Shown here: one piece after another, positions 1 to 12,789 of the stretch
Layout: each line of letters starts with the position of its first letter
Numbering within the stretch: the stretch's first letter is position 1
DNA from: Quercus robur
Lineage: Eukaryota; Streptophyta; Magnoliopsida; Fagales; Fagaceae
Reading direction: 5' to 3'
NCBI RefSeq assembly: GCF_932294415.1
Contig: NC_065535.1
Span: 87,746,862 to 87,810,861 of the forward strand
Length of the DNA: 64,000 bases
Made by a program: the position numbers and the translations under genes
Notes under the pieces: model-generated
The model's database searches: none
Told to the model about the DNA's origin: nothing
What the model saw: only the letters and a program-made list of their open reading frames with translations

Positions 1-1272
1 GAAATTGATACTTTAAAAAAATTTTAGGGATGAACTTGCAACTTTTTAAACTTGAGCCAATTTGTGCTGTAGATACTATAGATATATCTGGATGCATACT
101 CATACATTGTCTAAAACTTGCATCCTTCATGAGTCCTGCATAAAGATGTTTCCTTCCATGTTAAAAGCATTTTTTTTAGAGATATGTTTGCCAAAGTATG
201 GCCGGCTGTTTGATTATGTGTAATGGGGACTCTTTAGCGCAGAAGAAACATGAGGATTTCTGACGGTGTTGAGCGACCTCATTTTGTAAACAAAGAGTTT
301 CTGTTCAGGTCCTTGTATGATTGGATGCTTGCCTTGCCAAGTGCCTTGTTGCTCAACTACTAATGGAAATGTATAGAGTTCAAATCCCCCCTCCCCCAAC
401 TATTATATTTTTTTTTTTAAATGATTGTATGGCTGCCATGGGAAGCATCCCACCCAAAAGTACACATGGGCCAGGTTGGAGGTAGAGGGATGTACTAAAA
501 AGGCAAATTTGGCCTACTTATCTTTCCACCCAAAAGTGGGTGAATTTGGGTAGAAAGCATTGGCTTTAAATGAATTTTATTATGATGCCAAAATGCCCTT
601 ATAAAGAAAGGTTCTAGAGGAAATTTGCCACGATTTTCTCTCATTTCCCTCCTGGATATCCAATCAAGTGGAAAGAAAATCTCTACCCTCTTCTCTTCCT
701 TCTCTCTATGCTCCCAAACATAATGTCAATTTTCATGTGACTTAAGGAGCCCTTGAAAGAACAAGTGCACTGATTATACTAGCAATTGGGTTTTAGCATT
801 CTTGTCATGGTTTAGTTTTTTGGGGATACATGTAATATCTTTGGTACAAGTAGATATGCCTAAATTCTACCTATCACATATATCCACAATCCATAGACTT
901 CCAGCTTTAAATCTTGGTCTGGATCCTGAGACATCTTGAAAGGGATAAAGTTGGGCCACAGTGGCTCTGGTGTGGTGGGTACATAGACGATTCATATTTT
1001 ATAAATATATGGATTACTATCATTTCAATTCGGTATGTGAGATGCTGGCTTCTTTGACTGATCCAACTTTCATTACAGAATGAAGGCCCTAACTCGATTG
1101 TTTAAACGTTGACTTAGTTCAGTAGGAAAAGTAAGTGAACTTTTAATTTCTTGAATAGTTGGTAACCACATTGCCTCTTGATGTTCACAGGTTCTACATT
1201 ATGTGTTTTTGGGTTTAAAATTTTGAGTGCAGGTTTCATGTCATTTCTAATTTCATTCCTTGTTTGATGAAG
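1..1272 (+). other. Intron upstream of first visible UBP23 exon
   Basis: No protein-coding similarity is visible here apart from a SINE (separate entry). The exon starting at 1273 opens in mid-codon, so this stretch is most likely the intron that follows the exon carrying the catalytic Cys box of the ubiquitin protease, which lies left of the window. An AT-rich tract ending in AG precedes 1273. Confidence 0.6.
334..420 (+). repeat. tRNA-derived SINE, degenerate target duplication
   Basis: A pol III B-box-like GAGTTCAAATCC is followed by a C-rich block and a T-rich tail. The same B-box plus CCCCCCTCCCCCAAC block recurs at 30662-30760, so both are copies of one family. Flanks 317-333 and 421-437 match at about 14 of 17 positions and look like a diverged target-site duplication, so this copy is older than the one at 30662. 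Confidence 0.6.
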
Positions 1273-4200
1273 GCCATATTGCTGGGTTTTGTGTTTTGTG
1301 TGCCATCCAAAAACATGTCAGCTGTGCTCTTCAGTCAACCGGAAGAATATTAGCACCTAACGATTTTGTCAGGAACTTGCAGTGTATCCTTCTGTTCTTC
1401 TAAGTGTATTTTTTTTTCTTGATAATTGAATGGAATGTTCAGTGTTTTGTCATGATGACTGTTGATGAAATTTTATTGATTATTTTAACCAAAAATACTG
1501 TGTTAGCCAATGAGGAGGTAGGTGAAGAAAACTAAAACGAGGTGTTTTGGTTCTTGGTAATTGTATCTAAATTTATACAATTACCTTAGGAAAAAAATAT
1601 GCATCTAAATTTATACAATTTCAACATTTGCTTTGATCTTAACCACACAATTAGGCATATCACGGAATTTTCGAAAAGCTAGACAGGAAGATGCTCATGA
1701 GTACATGGTTAACTTGCTGGAATCAATGCATAAATGCTGTTTACCTTCTGGAGTGCCTAGTGAATCCCCTGGTGCTTATGAGAAGAGTTTGGTACACAAG
1801 ATCTTCGGAGGTCGCCTCAGGAGTCAGGTAACACTTTGTTTCTACCTGGTATAATATTGGGCATATTTGTTAATGGCCAACCTGTTTTTTTGGGACTTGG
1901 TTTTGGAGAGTTTTTAGACATGTTGCAAATGAGCTTGGAAATTTTTTTACTTAGATTTATTCGATAAGTTTTCTTGTTACTTCTGCAGGTTAAATGCTTG
2001 CAATGTTCATATTGCTCCAATAAATTTGATCCATTCTTGGATTTGAGTCTTGAAATAGTCCAGGCAGATTCCTTGCATAAAGCACTTGCGAACTTCACTG
2101 CTGCAGAGCAGTTAGATGGAGGAGAGAGGCAATACCAGTGCCAACAATGCAAGCAGAAAGTTAGGGCTCTCAAACAGCTTACTGTGCACAAGGCTCCATA
2201 TGTTCTAGCCATTCATTTAAAGCGTTTTCATTCACATGATCCTGGGCAGAAGATTAAAAAGAAAGTTCATTTTGGTCCTACAATAGATTTGAAACCCTTT
2301 GTCAGTGGTTCCTACGTAAGTTTTTTTCATTTCACGTTTTTTTCCCTAGAGTTCATAAGAATAGCCATTTGAACATTTATTAAAAAAACAAAGGCCATCT
2401 AATATGTTAATGTATTTTTTAGTTTTGACTAAAATCTGATGGATTAACTTTTATTTTTCTTCCAACAAAGGGTGGAATTGAGATTGAAATATTGCTTTTA
2501 TAGATTGAAACTATGGAAAACTGGGAAAATGAGAATTGAATGAATAATGTTGAGGAAAATAGTTTTTGCTTGTTAGGCCAATCTAGCATATACAATCCCT
2601 GAGAATTGTGCCAAAATATTAATTTTGTTGGGCAGACATTTAGTACATGCCTTTTATTTTGGGTTCATATATCTCTTTGACTACTTTGACAAATGTCAAT
2701 AATATTTAATGTGTACTTCCAACTTTTAGGAGAAGTTATTTCCCATCTTTTCACAGGCCTGGTTTTTTGGTTGTTTTAGTAACTAGTATGATAATGCCTA
2801 GAACTTGTACTTAAATCAACTTGAAGCTGCACTTGAAATTATTCACATCCATCATGCCAGTGGACTTTGGACCAAGTAGCGTCTCCTCATAAATGAGGTG
2901 GTGGGTGCAGTCACTGGTTCGATTCCATTTGAGTGTGCATGTTGTATTTACCTGTAAAGAATAGATAGTAATGATTGACGACCATTGCTTGTGAAAGGAA
3001 GTAGCAATGGCATTCTGAACTATCTGCTACTGAGTGCTACTTATGGTACTGGATATGATGCTAGTGTCAATGTGATTCCTGGTTGCAGAGATGGAAAATG
3101 TGTTTCCTTTTGAATTGACCAGATTGTTAGGATTCCACTTGGATCATTATCTGGACAAAGCAGTTTGCTGGGGTTGATTTTTGCATGAATTTTTTTTGTT
3201 TTGCTTGTGTGGTATGTCTTGTGTTGCTGAATGTGCTGATAACTTTCGTGTCATGGTTTTGTAATAATTTAACATTAAGTTTTTTTCATACTTTGCAGGA
3301 GGGAGATCTGAAATATACTCTTTATGGGGTTTTGGTTCATGATGGTTGGAACACCCATTATGGTCATTATACTTGCTTTGTTCGCACTTCAAATGGCTTC
3401 TGGTACTATCTCAATGACAATCAGGTATGGAAAATAACTTTCTATCTGCTAATCCATTTCAGATTTTGGATAAAACCACTCTTGTTGATGATTTAGATTT
3501 GAATGAAAGGATTCAAGGACTCCCCTACTACTGTAGCACAAACAAGAAAAGAAATGAAAGCAAGATGTAGATATAATCTATGTTGTTGTGTGTGTATAAC
3601 TATAAATTTAAACATGTCCTACAATTTTGCATGCATTTCCCTCAAGATTCTATTTTGAATTTAGAAAACCTAGATTTGACTGAACAAGATTTTGCTGATT
3701 GAGGGTATTTTCCTGAGTTTTTGTAGAGAGCACTAACTACACCCCTTAATGGTTTTTGTAGTCTTGTTACTCAACCCTTGCTTCTCTGTGCCAGATTAGG
3801 AGTGGTTCAAAATTTAAGGGGTGTACTTGTGCTGTGTTCTGTGAGGAATTTGGGAGATAATGTTAAGGATTTTTTTCTTGATAAGTAATAAAAATATATA
3901 TAAATCAGAAAAAGGATTCACCCAATATATAGGAAGTGTACTGGGGTAAACAATCAGTTACAAAAATTGCACAAATCAGATAATGTTAAGGATTTTTGCT
4001 TGCTGAAGTGTTTATTTTGGGAAGATGAGGGTTGCACCAAGTATTTATGCAAATTTGTAGGGGGTGTTAAAATAGTAAATATATGTGTTATTATCTGCAT
4101 CAATAACTTCCCATTTTAACATGGTGGTTTTCTTTAAATGACACTTCTTGAATGGGTATGCTTACTTCAAAACTATGTGATACAACAGGTTTTTTTTTTT

Positions 4201-7200
4201 TTTTTTTTAATTTTTTAATGTCCTCATACTAACATACCTCTATAATTTTCCTGGAAACAATTTTCTTATGAGTTTTCCCTAACTTGTTGTAACAGGTTTC
4301 CCCAGCCAGTGAGAGGAGAGTTTTAGAACAGCAAGCTTACATGTTGTTTTATGTTCGTGATAGAAGAAATATTGTTCCCAGGAAACCCCCCACTGATGTT
4401 GCTCAGAAGGAGAATTTGAAAGCAAATGCTAATGGAAACAGGACATCTTCCGCTTTCAACCACGTGTTAAAGGAGGCAGTTCAAAATGCTCCAGTTGAGA
4501 AACGGTTAAGTAGTGCAACCCCTGCTGCTGTTACTCGAAAAGATGCATTGAATGTTGTTCCTTCAACAGTACCCATTATGAAGGAAGTATCACTTCAGAA
4601 AGATAATTGCTTGATAAAGACAGAATGCATGGTGCTGAAAAAGGATTCTGTATCAGAAAATTTCCCAAAGGTGCCATTATCAAACAACCCACCAGAAGGG
4701 CTTCCTGTTAGTAAGCCAAAATCAATAGAAGCCCTATCGCAGCCAGCTCCATCTTGTAATGGTGATGTTCCCAATTTTGAAAATACACCTAAGGGCAAAA
4801 TTAATGATTACAATGAGAAAGGAAAATCAAAGAAAGACTCCAGTGTCTCAGTGGCAACATCACCTAACTTCAATGATGTCCAAAGCTCCTCTACTGCTAA
4901 AAGTGTCACAGATGAGACCTCGCAGAAAGTAAGACAATGTTTTCTACATATGCTTCAGTTTTTTGTTGGTGGGATTTTCACCATGTTTCACACTGACATA
5001 TAAATCCTTTTATTTGGCAGATTAATCTTGTTTCACATATTGTTCCATCAGAAGATCTGAATGACAAAACATTGAAGGAAATGGACCCAGTAAGTTCACC
5101 AAAACAAACAAGCTTTGAAATCAGTCAGGAATTCATTATTATTCCTGATTTCTAAGCTTTAAGTCCCTAATTTTTTGGACAAGTCTTGACTTCTTTCTTT
5201 ATCTTTTTCCAGGTTGGACATACACCCAATGGAAGCGCTGTTGGTACTTCACTGGTTGAGGCTGCTGGTGGTAGGGTTCAAAAAGTTGAACTTGATGAAT
5301 CAGTTAAATTATCTAGCTTATCAATTGAGACAAATGGATTGCACACAGAAGCTCATAATTGCAAGCTCCACAAAAAGCTAAAAAAGAAGCATTTGAAGTG
5401 TAAGGTGGCAAGCATGCAGCTTCACTCACACTTCCTTTTCCGGGCATCCTTGAGTTTGCAGAAGAAGAAGAAACACAAAAGAAACAAAAGGCGCACTTTA
5501 AACACGAAGAATCTTAGCAGAGAACACTTGTTGGACAGAGATTGCATTTCAGCAGATCTGGGGCCATCTACATCTGAGAGTGTTGGGACTAGTTCCTTGC
5601 ATTTAAGTCATCCTTTGAGAAAAGGCACTAAAACTACTTCAGAAAAAAGAGCTAATGATGTTGCTGCAAAGGGTTATATATATTCCAATGGTGATTGCTC
5701 AATGGATGTTAAAATAGATGGTGAATTTAGACAGAGAATTGATGAGAGTGGAACCGTGCTTGCAACTGATAAGCAATTAGACAAGAACTCTGGCTCTAGC
5801 TCTACTTTGGTTGCAAACCAGAGGGAAGCAGTACGGTCAGATGATTTAAAAGATAGCAAAAGAGAAGTAATGCAGAATGGTTTGATGAGTATGCTTACTC
5901 GAGGTCTAGAAGAGACAGTTGGTAAGTGATTTTTCTACAATTTATTTCCAGTTATCACCTGATCATATATGTTATGTATGAGGCTGGTGGTACTTTTATG
6001 TACATCATTGCGTATATTTCATTGTTAGAAATAATATTTTATGGGTTAGTTTTCAAATTTGGCTAATCTAGCCTAACTTTGTCACATTCGATGTCCAAGC
6101 TGAGAATATAGTACATGGTGGTGATCTAAGATCTACTTCACGTTGTTTTTAGATCAATATGTACGATGCTATAAAAAGTGGCTGCACGTGCTTCTAGCTT
6201 TATAACACTTGATCAAAATTTCTTTGTGCATTAAAAAAATAAAAATCAGAAACTGAGATAGTATGGTCAAGTAAAGGCCTGTCTGTCTACCTGATCTCCA
6301 CCTTGGACATGTTTCCCCAAGTCCATCCTGGTTTCACCATCATTCCTCCCATTAATGAACTTTAAATGTAGTGAATCAATAAAAAATAAATTTCAATGTT
6401 AGTCAAACAAGGTCATTGCTGCATTATCATGATACAAGGATATTATTTTTTATAATCTGAAAGCCCCAGTTTTTAATTGGCTAGTTGAAATTACTTTTTG
6501 CCAACTGACATTCTAGTTTACTAATTCTGAAAAAACTAAGTAATGACTTAGTTCTTAGTGTTATGGCTTTCTGATCTCTTCTCTTACCTTGTTGATTGCA
6601 GTTTCTTATTGGGATGGGATAGAGTTGCCTCCATGTCCGATTGCAACATCAAATGATGTGGAGAGTACCAGCATTGGTTATGTACTAGATGAATGGTGAG
6701 TTTGATTGTTTCATATCCTCTTACCTTTTCCTTTAGTTTAGGCTTTATTAAGCCTCAAAGACAATGAAATCAATGATGTCAAGACACAATGTAGCTTAGG
6801 TACAGAAAGGATTTAATGGTGATTCCTTGATGCTAAAGAGTTAATGACAACCTTACCTGAACACAAGTGAGGTACTGAACACAGTCAAGTTTGGGTGTAT
6901 ATCTGAACTGGACTGCTTTGTGGATGTAGAGTCATGAATTTGTGCTTGGATCTTTATCTTTAGGGTGATGTGTTTTAAGTTGACATGGGTGGAAGGAGAT
7001 GTTTTGAAGAGTGGGTTTAGGACACATTGGCAGTGTAGGTGGGCTTTGATGATGTAGTGGTCAACATGTTGGGTTAGATGGAGATTGTGTTGTTGATTTT
7101 TGGCCCAATTTGACCAGTGGGCGGGTGGAAAGGTTTTGAATTGGAGGTGAGCAGTTGAACCTCAAAACTATGTGGTTATGGGCCAAAACTCCAATAGAGA

Positions 7201-8888
7201 CAACCCAAAAGTTGTTGAGGAGCTAGACAGGAAGACCTGTGATTCCAGGGGAACACTGATGATTATTTCCTATGTGGTAGCATTGAAAGGTGAGGGTGGC
7301 ACAATGTGAACCCCGCATGCACAAGTCCAATTAAGGACAAAAAACGAGAGACACCCATAATGAAGGAATCTGAGATTTTCGTGGAGAGTGATTGTTGACT
7401 AAATCAACTACTAAGCACCGTTCACAGTTTCAACTTAATTTCAAAAATAAAGATCATCACAGTAGACAAAAAAGGAAGTAAGCTGTTAATGTGGGGAGAA
7501 TTAGCTCCTAAAATTCTGGTTACCAATTGGATTCCTCATGTCAACTTAAGGAGGTGCACTTTAAACTTTGCTTTGGGCATATAATTCAATTTGGCCAATA
7601 TTTGGGCCACATGGAGTTGGGGACCACAAAAGTGGAAAGATAACCAATGTGGCTTACCCAAGATAGACTTTGGGCTTTAGGCTGTTTGAACATAGGAAGT
7701 GCTCAAAGCTAAGAGCAAACAGGCCTTTAGATACAAGGCACCAGACCAACACCCATTATTGAGCTTCGGGCATCGACCCACAAAGGTGTTGAGTTGGTGT
7801 TAATTGAACTTGGGGATTTGGCCCATAGAGGTGTCATTGCTAATATCGATGTATGGGATTGTTGAAAGGGCTATAGAATCCGAGAAAGAAGCATGGGTTC
7901 TGAAGGTGAGGAACCCTGAGTGGGCACTCCTATTTAGACTCTGTTGTTTCAAGTCTATAAAGAGGAGGCCATGGTTTTGTTTGAGGATATAGAGGCACAA
8001 TGTCAAAATGCCCCCTCCCCCCCAAGTAATACCGTAGACTAATTTTTAAAGGCAAGGCAATAAAGAACTAAAGAATCTCTCTTCTTTAGTGAATTTATGA
8101 TTCAAAAGGAGCTAATGGGGGCCTCAGGTGGCTAGTTATTACTTATTACACCAGGACAAACATGTAGTCAAGAAATCGGATTCAATTAAAGGCAAGTTTT
8201 CAATTTCTTGCAAATTTAGAAATGTTATGGATCTTGGGTTTTTCCTGGGGTATATGGCCCAAACTTTGTTTATGACATAAAATTACTTTGGGAAGAACTA
8301 GTAGCCATTTATAGTTTGTGGGAGTTGCAATGGTGTATAAGGGGCAACTTCAGTGTGGTTCGCTTTTTAAGCGAAATATTGGTGGAGAACCTCCTCAGCC
8401 TTCTGGAAAATTATAACGTTTAATAACTTACGAAGAAGAAATATAATTGTTGTGTAATGGAGTAGTAGGTGTAACAAGGATGGAGAATCAATTGATCATT
8501 TGCTTCTACAGTGCGATGTTGCTAAAGTTCTATCTCTAGTAGGCAGTGGGTCATGTCTACGAGGGTAATAGATATGTCGGCTTGTTGGAAGGGGTGATTT
8601 TCTAGATATTGGAGTGGTGATTTTTGGAATGCAATCATATTGTGTTTAATGTGGACTATCCAGAAAGAATGCCATTGTTAGATGTTTAAAGGAGTCAGGT
8701 GAACCATGATGGAGCTTTAGATGGTTTTTTTTTTACATGCCCTTATGTTGGTAGGATGGCTACGTGAAGTGGTTATTCTCTCTAGTTTACTCAAGTTCCG
8801 AAATTATTGTACTTCTAGTTGGGATCTATTTGCCTTTTGAGTACATTACCTTTGTACTTTCTTGTTGTCTTTTTTGTTTTCATACTAC

Positions 8889-8920
<32 letters not shown>

Positions 8921-9222
8921 GTATGTATATGCTTTATTGAAACTTTAGTGTTTAATGGGGTTTGTTTGGGTGGTTTACACACATTTGATTCTTGAATTAA
9001 AGTTAGAACAGGCTCAACCCTGACCCATTTTAAATCTGTGATTCATTTTTCAAATTCTACAGGGATGAGGAATACGACAAAGGAAAGAGAAAGAAGGTAA
9101 GGCAGTCTCAGCATAGTTTTGGTGGAATAAATCCTTTCCAAGCAATTGCAACCAAGAAAACACAATTCAAGAAGGCTAAAGTAGACCGTTCTAGTGCTGG
9201 AAATCAACCATTCAGGATATGA
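1273..9222 (+). CDS. UBP23: Ubiquitin-specific protease, UBP23-type (5' end outside window)
   Basis: Deubiquitinating cysteine protease (USP/UCH family, peptidase C19) that removes ubiquitin from proteins. Nine exons read in one continuous frame: 1273-1383, 1655-1827, 1989-2315, 3299-3424, 4296-4928, 5021-5089, 5213-5921, 6602-6695, 9063-9222 (stop TGA), all with GT..AG introns. Visible parts are RQEDAHEYM (second exon), two CxxC pairs of the USP zinc site (third exon), and the His box GHYTCFVR with YLNDNQV (fourth exon), then QQAYMLFYVRDRR closing the catalytic domain. The rest is a long low-complexity tail with Lys-rich clusters (HKKLKKKH, KKKKHKRNKRR), suggesting nuclear or nucleolar targeting, and a conserved GYVLDEWDEEYDKGKRKKVR end. 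The Cys-box exon is missing because the window starts inside the gene. The usual triad Asp of the DDN motif is Asn (codon 3413-3415). Family assignment is from remembered similarity to Arabidopsis UBP23 and is strong; whether the gene is the one-to-one orthologue is inference. Confidence 0.93.
2316..3298 (+). other. UBP23 intron with SINE-like insertion
   Basis: Intron between exons 1989-2315 and 3299-3424, with GTAAGT donor and TTTGCAG acceptor. Around 2855-2950 is a tRNA-like block (AAGTAGCGTCTCC as an A-box-like part, then GGTTCGATTCC, a near-perfect B box), best read as a SINE. No reading frame of interest is present. Confidence 0.6.
2855..2950 (+). repeat. SINE-like tRNA-derived repeat
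   Basis: GGTTCGATTCC at about 2918 is a near-consensus pol III B box and GTAGCGTCTCC lies about 40 bases upstream where an A box would be. There is no cloverleaf or CCA-type end, so it is not a tRNA gene. Borders are approximate and I did not find a target duplication. Confidence 0.45.
3875..3977 (-). mobile_element. LINE 3' tail in UBP23 intron, 20-bp target duplication
   Basis: About 100 bases matching the 3' end of the LINE family seen at 58428-58893: TTGATAAGTAATAA, then the complement of the CACAGGAAGT segment. It is flanked by a perfect 20-base direct repeat (3855-3874 and 3978-3997, beginning AGATAATGTTAAGG). Target-primed reverse transcription that stopped almost at once explains this. 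It lies inside the intron 3425-4295; the rest of that intron holds a poly(T) tract near 4192-4208 and nothing else I recognise. Confidence 0.8.
5922..6601 (+). other. UBP23 intron, no features
   Basis: AT-rich intron sequence between exons 5213-5921 and 6602-6695. I see no coding similarity or clear repeat in it. Confidence 0.6.
6696..8288 (+). other. First part of the long last UBP23 intron
   Basis: The last intron (6696-9062, 2.4 kb) is by far the longest visible one. This part has no recognisable coding sequence. The enlargement is at least partly due to the LINE remnant that follows. Confidence 0.5.
8290..8880 (+). pseudogene. LINE ORF2 C-terminal remnant (zf-RVT region)
   Basis: A translation with several breaks reads NLRRRNIIVV, then GESIDHLLLQCDVAK, which matches the zf-RVT zinc-binding segment (GESVDHLLLHC) near the end of plant L1-type reverse transcriptase proteins. 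Further on, LACWKG and a Trp-rich stretch match the usual tail. The same segment occurs at 56400-56850 (+) and 58509-58880 (-), but this copy is much more decayed. It lies inside the last UBP23 intron in the sense orientation. Confidence 0.7.
8887..8932. repeat. (AT)n/(GTAT)n microsatellite
   Basis: A run of TA dinucleotides passes directly into about five GTAT tetranucleotides, just after the LINE remnant in the last UBP23 intron. Confidence 0.9.
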
Positions 9223-11281
9223 AGAAACTAGATCAACGTTGATGGAATGTAAGCTAGACTTACAGGCTTGCCATCATATTTATTGTAGCAATTGTTGTAT
9301 TTTTGAGTTGAAATTTCAAGGAGGGAGAGTGCTAGAATTGATCTTATTTTTTCTTTTTGGGTTTTTGTTTGTTGGGAAGGAGAGTTGGGGATTCTACATT
9401 TAACCTATTCCTGTTAGAACAATTGTATCTGTTGGAAGAACTCTATTAGCTGAACAAATTCTTATGTTTAAGAAGTGAATTAAGTTTTTTTTTTCTTGTT
9501 CGTATCTTTCTTTTCCAATCCACCCAATATTTGAGTTATTGATTTGAGCTATATTCCTTGTCTTCCCTTTTTAACTGTTCAAACAGGTGGATTTTCCCTC
9601 CTCTATCTCTTCCATCTGCATCATTTTTAAGTAATCTTAACTGTCAAAAGTCTTGTAACTTAATTGATATCTCCTTTTTTTTTAATTAAAAAAAAAAAAA
9701 AAAAAACTCTCAAAACTAAAATAATGTCAATTGCCATTATTACAGATAAGTTCAACCATCATTTATGAACCTTGGACTTGTTCATTACTCCTATATATGA
9801 AAACAAAATCAGTCCGGGCAGAAGTCTACAAAAGAAACAATGCATTTACACGGAGTCCAATACTGGCATTAAATTGCCTTTTGTGCCTCTTCATAATGTC
9901 CAGCCAAACAATGCATGGTCTACTCTATAGCTGGTGGCATCAAGAAAATAGGTTCACACGTAACTAAAGAGTGATTACAACTTTTATTATATTGGTCTTA
10001 CAAAACTGATTTGTAAACTTTTAAAACACTTGCTCTAGCATAAGCTCATGGATAATCTTCTAAAATATAAAAAGTGCAAAATTTTACACATTTTAACCCA
10101 ATACTCCTCTACATTAATTTTTGTAAAAATGTCTAAATATGCACAATGGTTTTGTGTAATTGTGTATATACACGGTTACTGTTCACCGTGTAAATGATTT
10201 TTTTATTCTTTTTTTCTCTCCTCTCTTCACCTCACTCCTTTTTCCTTTCTCTCTCCTCTCACGGTTACTATTCACAGTGTTAAAAAAATGAATATTTTAT
10301 TTGAATAAACGTGTATAATAGACAAAATGATGTAGGTGTTTTGTAAAAATAGGTGTGTAAAATAGAAAAAGTAGGTTTTAGATGTACAAAATGGAAAAAT
10401 TTTTGCACATACTGATGTGGAAATTTATTTATATGTTGCTAATGTGGCACCAAACACAATTGCTGTCTCATTATTTTGTAGGTCTCTGTAGTAAATTGAT
10501 AGGAGGTAATAACCAAAACAGAAAACACACTGTTCTCTAGATGTAGTTTTTGTTCACTCATGACAATTGAAGCTTTGCTTGTTCAAAGAGCATGTTGATT
10601 TTGCTTTATCATGAAAATAATAACTTCGATTTTTTACTCTGGTCAATTAAGCGTTTTGTTTAGTATTGTTGGCGATTGGGACAAGGTTGGCCCAATCCAG
10701 ATCCTAAAATATACTATCAAATTGCATGGAGCTTTGACAATGACATTTGGAGTGTGTATATAACAACCCAAACATTTTCGTTCCACCGACGAAAACAGAT
10801 TTTTTATTTTTATTTTTGTTTCTAATTAAAAAAGAATAAAAGAAAATTGTTTAAATATTTGTTTGTTTGGTTTTTTTTTTTTTGTGTGTGTGTGAAAAGA
10901 GAGGAAGTTTTATTCATTTAAACATCAAGTAAATAGATTTGTCCATGGGACATCCATAGAGGATGCCTTAGTTACAAAAGAGTTCAGGAGTGCACTCTCT
11001 AGGATTACCTACTTGCAAAAGGTCCCATATATAAGGGTTTGTTACAAAAAAAGGACATGGGATATTTTGTAAGTCTGCTTCTGTATTTTTTTTTCTTAAT
11101 CATACCATATATTATTATGTTTGTTTCACGGGAAAACGTGACATGAAAGGACGGTCCATTCTAAGTTCAGGAGAGTTTTGCAAACACAAATTGAGGAGCT
11201 AAAGCCGGAGCTGTACCACCTTTATTTGTTAGCCAATGAACGACAAGTTTATAATCAATTTGTAAGTTTATATATTTGAAA
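9223..11281. other. UBP23 3' UTR and gene-free spacer
   Basis: The first 250-300 bases are probably the UBP23 3' UTR. Beyond them the sequence is AT-rich. A small hairpin-prone block near 10170-10280 repeats CACGGTTACTGTTCAC and CACGGTTACTATTCAC, resembling the core of the MITE family at 45586-45905. A long A tract lies at 9687-9706. No gene is visible. Confidence 0.5.
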
Positions 11282-11575
11282 TCAAGTTCCCAAGCAAATA
11301 TGTAAACCCTCTCTAATTGCCCATAATTCAGTTGAGTTGTTTGTTGTGCTTCTGCTGTGTATGGAGAACCATATTATCCATTTTTCAAATCTATCCCGAA
11401 TCACACCAGCTCTTGCTGTGCCGGGATTTCCTTGTACACTTCCATCTGTATTAGGTGTGACAAATTGATCATGTAGAGGCTGCCAAGTAATGTAAGTTGT
11501 CATTTTAGGACAATCATTTTTCTTAGTGTGAGCCAAGTAGTAATATTCAGATGCTAGGTGGTCAGTTTTGTGCAA
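11282..11575 (-). pseudogene. LINE RNase H domain remnant
   Basis: The minus-strand translation reads NTDGSVQGNPGTARAGVIRD and then TELWAIREGLHICLG. These are the first catalytic-Asp region and the Glu helix of the RNase H domain (RVT_3) found at the C-terminus of many plant LINE ORF2 proteins. Only the N-terminal half of the domain is continuous, and no reverse transcriptase is adjacent. It is a 5'-truncated, decayed LINE copy, not a host gene. Confidence 0.75.
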
Positions 11576-11622
11576 GGATCGATTAAGTGAGGCTGAAGGA
11601 GGGTGAAATATTCTGTCATATA

Positions 11623-11627
<5 letters not shown>

Positions 11628-11659
<32 letters not shown>
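11628..11659. repeat. (AT)n microsatellite
   Basis: An uninterrupted TA dinucleotide run of about 30 bases. Confidence 0.9.
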
Positions 11660-11663
<4 letters not shown>

Positions 11664-12640
11664 AAAACTTAACTCAAACAAACTTTTTTGTAGTGTTTCC
11701 ATATAAAAAAAATATCAAAGTCAATATTTGATGTCCTTAGTTACTAGCCGACCACCACCGGATTCATTACCAGCTGACTCATAATAAAGATAGAAGATAA
11801 ACGTCAATGGTCATGTGGTCTAATACCATTTCATCATTTTCTTCAAAGCTAAATTCAGGGTCAATACTCAAATTACCTTAATTCACACTTAAAAAAAAAA
11901 GTTTTAAAAAAAAAGGGAAAAGAAAAGAATAAGATAAAATGTATACCATCTCCAAACAAATTTTTTTTTTTAATTTTTAAATATCCATGATTTCTGTAAT
12001 CGAGTATTTCTGTCATCCTAGCAATTTTTCACACTTATAATTGGACTCATATGCTCTTGAATATGGTTGAGTGATTTTCACACTTAGCAATTAGTGCATC
12101 AGTGCAACATATTTTCTGTTTAATTGGCTGTCATTATTAGAGGGCGGCTGATGATTACGTTATGTTGTTATATATTATGAAAGTCCTTAGCTAATGCTAT
12201 TGAGGCAAAATAAAATTTGCTAGAGGCTAGAGTTGGTCTTTCCCTTTCCTTCCCAAATAACACAGACTCTATGACAAGGACAACACAAAATCTAGGTATT
12301 GGTTGAGAATCAATCAAAAATATAACACCATAATTTTGTCAGGAACAAATTCATGACTTGGGATATCTTCTTCAAGACTCCAAAAAATGGGGGACAAATT
12401 TGTTAGCAAGATCTCTCAAGTGATCATGTCACTCATGAAAATATATTGACACATAGTTCACTCTCATACAATGGTGGCTTCAGGAATATTTTTCAGGGTG
12501 GTCATTAAAAAACTTAAATTATACAAAATTTAATATAAAAAATTCCATATATTGAAAAAAAAAAAAAAAAAACACACATGTATACATAAAGTCTTACAAT
12601 TTCCTTTTCAAATTTTCTTATTGTGAAATCTTTGCATGAT
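11660..12640. other. Gene-free AT-rich spacer
   Basis: I see no coding similarity. It contains poly(A) and poly(T) tracts near 11890, 11962 and 12556 but no repeat with clear ends. Confidence 0.4.
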
Positions 12641-12789
12641 AGTCTCATTATTAATACTATAAGTTACATCTTTTCAAAATTTTAGTTAGATAATTTTTTT
12701 TTTTTGGATTTTTTTCTTTTTGTTTGTAAGGACCTAATATATTGTTAAGTAGATTAAAGTTTAAGAATAAAGTTGGCTACAACTACCAC

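Noticed and set aside
1817-2212. 131-codon minus-strand frame over UBP23 exons
   Set aside because: Shadow of the well-supported ubiquitin protease exons; the sense strand carries all family motifs.
2855-2950. Candidate tRNA gene because of GGTTCGATTCC
   Set aside because: No cloverleaf or acceptor-stem pairing; similar B boxes in the window belong to SINEs with target duplications.
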